A stretch of DNA of 64,000 nucleotides, from assembly GCF_008360935.1 (NCBI RefSeq), contig NZ_SRXO01000010.1:183515-247514 (forward strand), written 5' to 3'. Shown here piece after piece: positions 29,751-37,160 of the stretch. Source of the DNA: Siccirubricoccus phaeus. Its GTDB lineage: Bacteria > Pseudomonadota > Alphaproteobacteria > Acetobacterales > Acetobacteraceae. Numbering within the stretch: the stretch's first letter is position 1; each line of letters begins with the position of its first letter. The notes below the pieces were generated by a model, which was not told the origin of the DNA, ran no database searches, and was given only the letters and a program-made list of their open reading frames with translations. The position numbers and the translations under genes were made by a program.

Positions 29751-30607
29751 TGGTCGGCGGCGCCCGGCGGGCGCGCGACCCGCGGGAGAAGCGGCCCTGG
29801 ACCTTCTATGCCCTGGCCACGCTGATGGGGGCCTTCCTGCTGTTCCTTTACGGGCCCATGGCGGTCATCTACATCCTCTCCTTCCAGGGGCCGGATGGCG
29901 GCGTGACCTTCCCCATGGTCGGCTTCTCCACCACCTGGTTCGAGGAGATCTGGAAGCCGGGGCAGATGGCCAATATCCCGGTCGCCTTCTGGCGCTCCGT
30001 GGCGCTCGCCTCCATCGTCTGCGGCATCACCGTCGTGGTCGCCGTCGCGGCGGGGCTCGGCTTCCGGCGGCGCTTCCCCGGCTCGGGCGTACTCTTCTAC
30101 CTCGCCGTCGCCAGCCTGGTGATGCCGAGCCTGCTGGTCGGCTTCGGCATCGGCCTCGGCTTCCGGCTGTTCGACTGGAAGCCGGACCTCTTCACTTCGG
30201 CGCTGGCGGCGCAGCTCACCTGGACGCTGCCCTTCGGGCTCTTCGCCATGTTCGCCGTCTTCAACCGCTTCAACCGCGCCTATGAGGAGGCGGCGACCGA
30301 TCTCGGCGCCTCCGCCTTCCAGCGGCTGCGCTGGGTGACCTTGCCCATCCTGGCGCCGGGCATCATCGGCGTGGCGATGGGCGCCTTCACCCTCTCCTAC
30401 GACGAATACGCCCGCAGCACCCTTGTCGCCGGCAACCGCAACACCCTGCCGCTCGAGATCTATGCGCTGATCTCCAGCTCCACCTCGCCGACGCTCTTCG
30501 CCATCGGCACGCTGACCACCGCTGTCTCCTTCCTGGTGATCGGCGGCACCCTGCTCTTCATCCGCCGCATGCAGCGCCGTCGCGCCGGCGCCGCGCGCCC
30601 GGCCTGA
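29747..30607 (+). CDS. Pot-type ABC transporter permease (second) of the rutA cluster
   Basis: 286 residues, overlapping the previous permease by 4 bp. The first span is near residues 22-45 (ATLMGAFLLFLYGPMAVIYI), and the usual EAA loop reads AATDLGASAFQRLRWVTLPI. After it comes LSYDEYARSTLVAGNRNTLP, the PotC-class signature. This is a normal-length PotC-like subunit. The ATPase gene follows after 19 bp with its own AAGGAG site. Confidence 0.92.
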   Translation: MMVGGARRARDPREKRPWTFYALATLMGAFLLFLYGPMAVIYILSFQGPDGGVTFPMVGFSTTWFEEIWKPGQMANIPVAFWRSVALASIVCGITVVVAVAAGLGFRRRFPGSGVLFYLAVASLVMPSLLVGFGIGLGFRLFDWKPDLFTSALAAQLTWTLPFGLFAMFAVFNRFNRAYEEAATDLGASAFQRLRWVTLPILAPGIIGVAMGAFTLSYDEYARSTLVAGNRNTLPLEIYALISSSTSPTLFAIGTLTTAVSFLVIGGTLLFIRRMQRRRAGAARPA

Positions 30608-30626
30608 CTCAAGGAGCCTCCCGCAG

Positions 30627-31649
30627 ATGGACCACCCCGTCCCGCATCTCGAGCGGCGCTTCGATGTCGAGCTGGTCGCGGCGACCAAGCGCTATGGCGG
30701 CGTCGTCGCCGTGGACCGGGTCTCGCTGCGCATTCCGCGCGCCAGCTATTGCTGCCTGCTCGGCCCCTCCGGCTGCGGCAAGACCAGCACGCTGCGCATG
30801 ATCGCGGGGCACGAGACCGTCTCGGATGGCGACATCCTGATCCATGATGAGAACGTCACCGACCTCGCCCCGGCCGAGCGGGGCACGGCGATGATGTTCC
30901 AGTCCTACGCGCTCTTCCCGCATCTGAGCTGCCTGGACAATGTCGCCTTCAGCCTGAAGGCCCGCGGCGTGCCGAAGGCGCAGCGCCATGCCAAGGCGAT
31001 GGAATACCTGGCGCTGGTGCATATGGACCGGCTCTCCCACCGCATGCCGGCGGAGCTGTCCGGCGGCCAGCAGCAGCGCGTCGCCCTGGCGCGGGCGCTG
31101 ATCACCGAGCCGCGAGTGCTGCTGCTGGATGAGCCGCTCTCCGCCCTCGACCCCTTCCTGCGGACGCGGGTGCGGGAGGAGCTGAAGCGGCTACAGCGGG
31201 AGCTCGGCATCACCTTCATCCATGTCACCCACAGCCAGGATGAGGCGATGGCTCTGGCCGACCTGATGGTGGTGATGGATGAGGGCCGCATCCGCCAGGC
31301 CGCCGCGCCGCGCGAGGTGTTCGAGCGCCCGGCGGACAGCTTCGTCGCGAAATTCATCGGCGGCCACAACGTGCTCAACGGTCCGGACGGCCTCATCGCC
31401 GTGCGCGCGGACCGTTGCCGGCTGGGCGCGCCGGGCGACCAGCCGCATATCGCCGGCCGCATCGCCGCCGTGGAGTATCTGGGCACGACGGTGCGGCTGG
31501 CCCTGACGGTCGGCGATGGCGAGGGGGCGTCCATCCTCCTGCCCGACGAGCTGTTCTTCGCCAACCCGGTGCAGATGGGCGAGGAGGCGGTGATGGTCTG
31601 GCGCGAGCAGGATTCGCATCCCCTGGACCTGCCGGCCGCGGCCGAGTAG
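30627..31649 (+). CDS. Pot-type ABC transporter ATP-binding protein of the rutA cluster
   Basis: 340 residues. Walker A is GPSGCGKTS at residues 46-54, the Q-loop is MMFQSYALFPHLS, the signature is LSGGQQQRVALARAL and Walker B is LLLDEPLSALD. The H-loop region reads IHVTHSQDEAMALADLM. A short TOBE domain follows from about residue 250 and is smaller than in the ATPase at 19147. It ends the operon that begins at 26382. The 250 bp after it hold no clear gene or strong terminator. Confidence 0.93.
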   Translation: MDHPVPHLERRFDVELVAATKRYGGVVAVDRVSLRIPRASYCCLLGPSGCGKTSTLRMIAGHETVSDGDILIHDENVTDLAPAERGTAMMFQSYALFPHLSCLDNVAFSLKARGVPKAQRHAKAMEYLALVHMDRLSHRMPAELSGGQQQRVALARALITEPRVLLLDEPLSALDPFLRTRVREELKRLQRELGITFIHVTHSQDEAMALADLMVVMDEGRIRQAAAPREVFERPADSFVAKFIGGHNVLNGPDGLIAVRADRCRLGAPGDQPHIAGRIAAVEYLGTTVRLALTVGDGEGASILLPDELFFANPVQMGEEAVMVWREQDSHPLDLPAAAE

Positions 31650-31899
31650 CGCGGCCGGGCCGGCACCGCCCACCCGCCTGCCTGGCAGGGCTGAACGCGA
31701 TCTCGCTCCCGCGATGCGCCGTTCATGCCGTGTCCCTGAGCCGGCCGTCGTCACGGTGACGCCCGGCGGATCCCGCCACCGGGAAGCGCCGTCCTTGGGC
31801 GCGGCCCCGGGGCCCAAAAGTAACGCTTGACGCATGACGCGACGCGGGTGAATCCAAAGGCGACCGAAGCCAAATGTCCTTCGTGAGGACAAGCCGCAC

Positions 31900-32127
31900 A
31901 TGACCGTCCGTCCTGCCTCCCCCGCCCATCCTGGGCTTCTCGTCGCAGCCGCCGTCATCTGCATGGCCCTGCTGCCGGGGTGTGAGAGCCGGCAGCCGGC
32001 AACCCGGGCTGGCGCGGCGATCGACCGGGCCGGGACGGAGACCGGCGAAGTCGTGGGACGCGCCGCCACGGCGACGGGCGATGCGGTGGAGCGTGCCGGT
32101 GGCTGGGTTCGGCGGCGGACCGAATAG
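31900..32127 (+). CDS. Small predicted lipoprotein
   Basis: 75 residues. A hydrophobic N-terminal segment (LLVAAAVICMALLPG) ends in a lipobox LLPGC, so the mature protein would be a lipid-anchored peptide of about 48 residues starting at Cys28. The mature part has a loose repeat with ETGEVVGRAATATGDAVERAG, predicted helical. Similar short entericidin-like or DNA-binding-like amphipathic lipopeptides exist, but I do not recognise a family. It stands alone between the ABC operon and a hydrolase gene. Confidence 0.65.
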   Translation: MTVRPASPAHPGLLVAAAVICMALLPGCESRQPATRAGAAIDRAGTETGEVVGRAATATGDAVERAGGWVRRRTE

Positions 32128-32328
32128 CGGGCAGGCCACCACGGCCGCAAGACGGTGCTGTCTTTGCGCTGCGCGCCGCCTATCTTGCGGATCGCACCCA
32201 TGGCCGATGGCAGCAGGACATACCGTTTCGCCGCTTCAGCAAACCCTCGGGCGGGGTAGGATGGTTCGCGGCCTGAAGCCGGCCCCGCGAAGGCCGGCGA
32301 CGCCATCCGGGCAAGACGAAGCGCGCAG

Positions 32329-33336
32329 ATGAGAAGACGCAGCCTGCACAGGCTGGCCGCCAGCGCCGCTGCGTCCCTGGTTTCCGGTTGCACCCCGGTC
32401 ATCTTCCCGTCCGGGCCGGCGACGACGCAGCCGGCGCAGACCGAGGACGCCTTCGTCATGCCGGATGGCGCCCGCCTGCCCTACCGCGCCTGGCTGCCGG
32501 AGGGCAGCCCCCGCGCCGTCATCCTCGGCCTGCACGGCTTCGGCGACTACTCCGTCAACGCCTTCGACCTGCCGGCCGCCGCCTTCACCGCCCAGGGCAT
32601 CGCCCTCTACGCCTATGACCAGAGAGGCTTCGGCGCCGGGCCGCATCGCGGCTACTGGCCCGGCACCGCCACCCTGGCCGCCGACTGCATCACCGCGACA
32701 TCTCTGGTGGCGGCGCGCCATCCGGGCCTCCCGCTCCATATCCTGGGCGAGAGCATGGGGGCGGCGGTCGCCATGGTGGCCGCCACCGCGGCCAGCCCTC
32801 CGCCCGTCGCCGGCTACATCCTTCTGGCCCCAGGCGTTCGCGGGCGGAAGAACATGAGCGAGTTCTCGCGCACCACGCTGGAGATCGCGGCGCGCCTCAT
32901 CCCGGCCGTCGGCTTCAGCGGCTCCGCCCCTGGCTTCGCCCCCTCGGACAATGAGGAAGCCCTGCGGCGCTGGTCGCGGGATCCGCTGACGACGAAGATC
33001 TTCCGCGTCGATTTCGTCTATGGCCTGGTTGATCTCATGGACCGGGCGCTCGAGGCCGCGTCTCGCTTCACCATGCCGGCGCTCGTGCTCTACGGCGCGC
33101 ATGACCGCATCGTGCCGCCCGAGCCCATGCGGCGGCTGCTGCGGACAATTCCGCCGGGGAACGGCCATCGGATCGCCTATTACCCCGAGGGCCACCACCT
33201 GCTGCTGCGCGACCGCGGCCGCGCGGTGGTGATTGCCGATATCCTCGCCTGGCTCGGCAACCCCGCGGCGCCGCTGCCCTCCCATGCCGATACCGCGGCC
33301 GTCGAATGGCTGAACGGCGGCGGCGCGAGGGGCTGA
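32329..33336 (+). CDS. Lipoprotein-type alpha/beta hydrolase (monoacylglycerol-lipase/lysophospholipase-like)
   Basis: 335 residues. The N-terminus RRSLHRLAASAAASLVSGC ends in a VSGC lipobox, so it is probably anchored to a membrane outside the cytoplasm. The hydrolase domain has ILGLHGFGDYS (oxyanion side), YDQRGFGAGPHRGYWPG, nucleophile elbow GESMGAA, acid region YGAHDRIVPPE and a C-terminal His in EGHHLLLRD. This combination is the serine-aminopeptidase-S33/lysophospholipase type. The catalytic set is complete. Substrate is probably a lysophospholipid or monoacylglycerol. Confidence 0.9.
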   Translation: MRRRSLHRLAASAAASLVSGCTPVIFPSGPATTQPAQTEDAFVMPDGARLPYRAWLPEGSPRAVILGLHGFGDYSVNAFDLPAAAFTAQGIALYAYDQRGFGAGPHRGYWPGTATLAADCITATSLVAARHPGLPLHILGESMGAAVAMVAATAASPPPVAGYILLAPGVRGRKNMSEFSRTTLEIAARLIPAVGFSGSAPGFAPSDNEEALRRWSRDPLTTKIFRVDFVYGLVDLMDRALEAASRFTMPALVLYGAHDRIVPPEPMRRLLRTIPPGNGHRIAYYPEGHHLLLRDRGRAVVIADILAWLGNPAAPLPSHADTAAVEWLNGGGARG

Positions 33337-33454
33337 AAGCCAAGGGCATCGGCGGGGCGCGATCCGCCCCGCTTGAGGCGCCTGCCAACGACGGGCATGC
33401 TCCGCCTTTCCCGCCGCAGGGCAGGATTCGCCAGCATCAAGAACCCGGAGGCCA

Positions 33455-33844
33455 ATGATGACCCCGAACCGGCGCCGCCTCTTCCTCAGCAGCCTCTTCG
33501 CCGTGGGGCTCCTCGCCGCCTGCGCCCGCACCGCGCCGGTGCAGGAGGGCGGCGGCAATTTCAGCGGGCGCGGCACCCTCGCGCAGCGGGCGGACCAGAT
33601 CCGCCGCGCCGGCACCGGCCTGGGCTGGATCATCGAGCCGCAGGGCCCCGGCCTGATGCGCGGCACGCTCAACCTGCGCACGCATCAGGCGGTGGTGGAC
33701 ATCCCCTACGACACGCAGCGCTTCAGCATCCGCTACGTCTCCAGCAGCAATCTCGACTATGACGGCACGGTCATCCACCGGAACTACAATAGCTGGGTGC
33801 AAAATTTGCAGAACGCCATCATGGTGCAGTCCAGCGCCTCCTAG
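33455..33844 (+). CDS. Small hypothetical lipoprotein
   Basis: 129 residues with a GGAGG site before the start; ATGs at 33455 and 33458 are both possible. A basic head (NRRR) and hydrophobic stretch end in a lipobox LLAAC, so it is likely a lipoprotein. The mature part is short and beta-rich (GWIIEPQGPGLMRGTLNLRT, then FSIRYVSSSNLDYDG) and ends in a helix with Tyr/Asn/Trp. No family was recognised. Its stop codon TAG lies inside the first bases of the 98-bp dispersed repeat, which then separates it from the convergent pigment-cluster genes. Confidence 0.78.
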   Translation: MMTPNRRRLFLSSLFAVGLLAACARTAPVQEGGGNFSGRGTLAQRADQIRRAGTGLGWIIEPQGPGLMRGTLNLRTHQAVVDIPYDTQRFSIRYVSSSNLDYDGTVIHRNYNSWVQNLQNAIMVQSSAS

Positions 33845-33940
33845 AGCGTGATCGGTTGAGGTCGAATCGACCGAAACCGTGAATCACGCGACCGAACAAT
33901 GAACTAGAGCGGGTGAGCACAGCTCAACCGATCCCGCTCT
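33843..33940 (+). repeat. 98-bp dispersed intergenic repeat, copy 1 (inverted relative to copy 2)
   Basis: The core GACCGAAACCGTGAATCACG and the flanking TGATCGG and AGAGCGGG...CCCGCTCT parts recur in reverse orientation at 41069-41166. The right third (33906-33940) can fold as a hairpin with AGAGCGGG and CCCGCTCT arms. The element sits between convergent genes and may act as a terminator for both, although no T-run follows. The ends AGAGCG and CGCTCT are themselves complementary. Confidence 0.75.
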
Positions 33941-34007
33941 AAGACCGGCGGCCGACCGGTGTCGCGCGCAGTGCGGCGGCGGCGTGCCGGCGCAAAAAAG
34001 GCGCGCC

Positions 34008-34736
34008 TCAGCCGAGGCCGCCGGAGACGGCAATGGTCTGGCCGGTGATGTAGGCGGCGCGGTCGGACGCGAGGAAGCCGACCAGCTCCGCCACCTCCTC
34101 CGCTCGCCCGGCCCGCCGCGCCGGCACGAGCTGCGCGATCCGCTCCGGCGTCAGCGCGGCGGCGACGGCCGGGCTTTCGATGATGCCGGGCGCGACCACA
34201 TTGCTGGTCACGCCGCGCGAGGCGTATTCCAGCGAGAGCGACTTCACCGCGCCGATCAGCCCGGCCTTCGCCGCGGCGTAATTCGCCTGGCCGCGATTGC
34301 CCAGCAGGCCGGAGATGGAGGAGATCGCCAGGATCCGCCCCCAGCGCGTGCCGATCATCGGCAGCAGCAGCGGCCGCAGCGCGGCATAGAAGCCGTTCAG
34401 CGAGACGTCGATGACGCTGCGCCATTGCGCCTCGCTCATCCCCGCCATCGGCGCGTCGTCATGCACCCCGGCATTGTGCACCAGGATCTGCACCGGCCCG
34501 CCCTGCGCCAGCACCGCCTCCAGCGCCGCCGCGGAACCGGGGATGTCGGTCAGGTTGCAGGCGAAGGCAGAGGCCACGCCGCCGCCGGCCCGGATCTCGG
34601 CGGCGACCGCCCCGGCCCGGGCCAGCCCGGCATGGGCGTGGACCAGCACCGCATGCCCCTCCGCCGCCAGGCGCAGGCAGATGGCGCGGCCGATCGGGCT
34701 GGAGCCGCCCGTCACCAGGGCGCGCCGCGCCGTCAC
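34008..34736 (-). CDS. 3-oxoacyl-ACP reductase (FabG-like SDR) of the polyene cluster
   Basis: 242 residues. NADPH motif TGGSSPIG is at 9-16, the usual NNAG is HNAG at 87-90, and the active site is around Ser140, Tyr153 and Lys157 (YAAAK). The family's normal step is reduction of the beta-keto group on an ACP-bound chain. It is the last gene of a leftward operon of fatty-acid-like genes, equivalent to the ketoreductase of aryl polyene clusters. It overlaps the dehydratase gene upstream by 4 bp. Confidence 0.93.
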   Translation of the reverse strand: MTARRALVTGGSSPIGRAICLRLAAEGHAVLVHAHAGLARAGAVAAEIRAGGGVASAFACNLTDIPGSAAALEAVLAQGGPVQILVHNAGVHDDAPMAGMSEAQWRSVIDVSLNGFYAALRPLLLPMIGTRWGRILAISSISGLLGNRGQANYAAAKAGLIGAVKSLSLEYASRGVTSNVVAPGIIESPAVAAALTPERIAQLVPARRAGRAEEVAELVGFLASDRAAYITGQTIAVSGGLG

Positions 34737-35164
34737 GGCAGAATCACCGCGGCCTGGCCGCGCAGCAGCGCCGCGCCGCCGCCCGCCACCGCGAAGCGAT
34801 AGATGAAGCCGCGCGCCTCGGCGACCAGGGTCTCGGCGGTGATGCCGAGGGGGCCGGGCACATCGTCCAGCCGCTCGGCCTCCAGCACGACCTCCCGCAG
34901 GCTGCTGAGATAGCCGGCCGGCTGCGCCCGGCCTTCCCCGGCGGTCAGGGCGCCGTGCAGCGCCATGGCCTGCAGCGCGAATTCCACGCCGCAGATGGCC
35001 GGCAGCATTCCGTCCCGCCGCAGCGGGTTGCGTGGCGAGGCGTGCTGCGCCGTCTCGCAGCCTATCCGGCCTTCATCCCAGGCCAGCACCCGGTCCAGCA
35101 GGCACATCTCGCCCTGATGCGGCAGCAGCCGCGCGATGGCGTCCCGGCCGAGCGGCGGCGTCAC
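34733..35164 (-). CDS. Hotdog-fold 3-hydroxyacyl-ACP dehydratase (ApeP-like)
   Basis: 143 residues from a GTG at 35164 that overlaps the upstream stop by 4 bp; the frame runs further to 35317, but that piece is low-complexity and shadows the neighbour. It has LPHQGEMCLLDRV near residue 13 with the likely catalytic His, and GVEFALQAMALHG with the helix Glu of FabZ-type enzymes. Removes water from the beta-hydroxyacyl-ACP made by the reductase next door. Short length and wording match the dehydratases of aryl-polyene operons. Confidence 0.88.
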   Translation of the reverse strand: MTPPLGRDAIARLLPHQGEMCLLDRVLAWDEGRIGCETAQHASPRNPLRRDGMLPAICGVEFALQAMALHGALTAGEGRAQPAGYLSSLREVVLEAERLDDVPGPLGITAETLVAEARGFIYRFAVAGGGAALLRGQAAVILP

Positions 35165-35949
35165 GGCGCCACCTGCAATTCCAGATGCGCATCCTCCAGC
35201 AGGGGCAGGCGGATGGTGGCGGTGCGCCCCGCCGCCAGCGCCCGCAGCAGCGGCAGGGACCGCGCCGCCGGATTCCCCGCCGCCAGCGCATCCAGCGCAT
35301 CGGCGGGCGCGGGCCATGCCGCCGGCGCCGCCCGGTAGCGCAGCGTCAGCGCCGCGCCCTCCCCGGCGGCAGGGCGCAGCACCAGCGCCGCGGCGAAGCC
35401 GGTCTCCGTCCGCCGCACGCGGTCCAGCGGCGGCGGCATCGGCATGTCATAGGCGCAGAGCAGCACCGGCTTCGCGCGCGTCGCCACCGCCGTCGCCGCC
35501 GCCAGCAGCCCCGCCGCGAAGCTGTCGTCATGCCCGCCCAGGCTGAGGGAGGGCGCGACGGAGCCGATCGCGATGTGCCAGTAGCCGGCCGGCGCGTTGT
35601 GCACCGAATTGTGGAACTGCGTCGGCGAGATGGCGACGCCGTCCAGCGCCAGCAGCGCATCGAGGATGCTGCCGAGGATCGCGCCATCGCCATTGCTGCT
35701 GGCGAAGATGGTTTCCAGCGCGGTGCCGCCCGGCTCCGCCGCCACCGCCTCGCCGGCAGCGGCCAGGGCCAGGCGCACGGGCTGGCTGGTGCGCCGGCGT
35801 TCGGTCGGCGGCAGCAGGGCGGGCGGCGGCAGGGCCAGCTCGCCGCCCTGCCAGGGCGTGGCGCCGGCGAGGATGGGCGCGCTCGCCGCCCAGCCCGGCA
35901 GCCCGGGGCCGAGAATGCCGAGGCCGCCGATCCGGCAGTGCAAGCTCAT
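35161..35949 (-). CDS. Beta-ketoacyl synthase-like chain-length factor (ApeC-like)
   Basis: 262 residues, about the size of an N-terminal ketosynthase half. It resembles the KS-like chain-length-factor proteins of aryl polyene clusters (PF13723 type): RRRTSQPVRLALAAAGEA, SSNGDGAILGSILDAL, and HNSVHNAPAGYWHIAIG. There is no ketosynthase Cys motif (TACxSG), so it should not condense by itself but pair with the complete synthase upstream and set chain length. It lies 10 bp after that synthase. Confidence 0.88.
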   Translation of the reverse strand: MSLHCRIGGLGILGPGLPGWAASAPILAGATPWQGGELALPPPALLPPTERRRTSQPVRLALAAAGEAVAAEPGGTALETIFASSNGDGAILGSILDALLALDGVAISPTQFHNSVHNAPAGYWHIAIGSVAPSLSLGGHDDSFAAGLLAAATAVATRAKPVLLCAYDMPMPPPLDRVRRTETGFAAALVLRPAAGEGAALTLRYRAAPAAWPAPADALDALAAGNPAARSLPLLRALAAGRTATIRLPLLEDAHLELQVAP

Positions 35950-35959
35950 CGCCCCACCC

Positions 35960-37150
35960 TCATGCCCGGCCGAGGACGAGGCTGCAATTGCTGCCGCCGA
36001 AGCCGAAGGAATTGCTCATCACCCGGCGCAGCGCGGCGGGGCGGTTCTCCATGGCGACATCGGCGCGGAATTCGGCGTCCAGCTCGGTCAGGTTCAGGCA
36101 GCCCGGCACCAGCCCCTCCTCCAGGCAGAGCAGGGCGATGATGGCCTCGACGGCGCCCGAGGCGCCGAGGGTGTGCCCGGTCCAGCCCTTGGTCGAGCTG
36201 CAGGGCACGAAGCTGCCGAAGACCTGATGCACCGCCCGGTCCTCCATCGCGTCATTGGCGCGCGTGCCGGTGCCGTGCAGATTCACATAGTCGATCCCGC
36301 CCGGCGCCAGGCCGGCCGAGTCCAGCGCGGCGCGCATGGCGGCGACCGCGCCCAGCCCCTCCGGATGCGGCGAGGACATGTGATGTCCGTCGCTGCTGGC
36401 GCCAGCGCCGAGCAGCAGCGGCGCGTCCGCCGGCCCGTCGCCTTCCCGTTCCAGCAGGACCAGCCCCGCCCCCTCGCCGATGGAGATGCCGTCCCGGTCC
36501 GCGGCGCAGGGCCGCGTCGGCCCGCCGCGGCTGAGCAGTTCCAGCGAGGCGAAGCCATGCAGCGTCATGCGGCAGAGCGTATCGACGCCGCCCGCCACTG
36601 CCGCATCCGCCACGCCCGCGGCGATCAGCGCGGCGGCCTCGGTCATCGCCCGGACGCCGGAGGTGCAGGCGGTGGAGACGACCAGCGCCGGCCCGCGCAG
36701 GCCGAGCCGGGCGCGGAGATAGCGCGGCAGCGCCTGCAGGTCATGGGTGCGGGCGTAGTCGAAGCTTGCCGGCAGCGGGCCGGTGCCGTTTTCCCGCTGC
36801 TGCCAGGCCTGTTCCGTCTCCTCGATGCCGGCGGTGCTGGTGCCGAGCACCACCGCGATGCGGTCCGCGCCATGCCGGGCGCGCGCCGCCGCCACCGCCC
36901 CGGCGAAGCCGTCGCAGCCGAGCGCCAGCTCGGCGAGGCGGTTGTTGCGGCAGGCGAAGCCCGCCAGCGCCGCCGGCAGGGTCACCGTCTCCAGCCCCGG
37001 GACGCGGCCGATCCAGATGCCGTCCGGCATGCCCGGCAGGTCGCAGGGGCGCAGCCCGCCCTGGCGCGCCAGCAGCGCCTTCCGCAGCGGGGCGAGGCCC
37101 GGGCCCAGCGCGGTGGCAGCGGTGCAGGCGGAGATTTTCAAGGGCCACAT
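35960..37150 (-). CDS. Beta-ketoacyl-ACP synthase (KAS I/II type) of the polyene cluster
   Basis: 396 residues, full-length condensing enzyme. The active Cys162 is in STACTSG, and the two active histidines are His292 in LHGTGT and His326 in GHTLGASG. The C-terminus MSNSFGFGGSNCSLVLG is typical. It should extend the ACP-bound chain with malonyl units, with the chain-length-factor-like protein as partner. This is the only complete ketosynthase in the cluster; most aryl polyene clusters described carry two. Confidence 0.93.
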   Translation of the reverse strand: MWPLKISACTAATALGPGLAPLRKALLARQGGLRPCDLPGMPDGIWIGRVPGLETVTLPAALAGFACRNNRLAELALGCDGFAGAVAAARARHGADRIAVVLGTSTAGIEETEQAWQQRENGTGPLPASFDYARTHDLQALPRYLRARLGLRGPALVVSTACTSGVRAMTEAAALIAAGVADAAVAGGVDTLCRMTLHGFASLELLSRGGPTRPCAADRDGISIGEGAGLVLLEREGDGPADAPLLLGAGASSDGHHMSSPHPEGLGAVAAMRAALDSAGLAPGGIDYVNLHGTGTRANDAMEDRAVHQVFGSFVPCSSTKGWTGHTLGASGAVEAIIALLCLEEGLVPGCLNLTELDAEFRADVAMENRPAALRRVMSNSFGFGGSNCSLVLGRA

Positions 37151-37160
37151 AACCGGCGCC

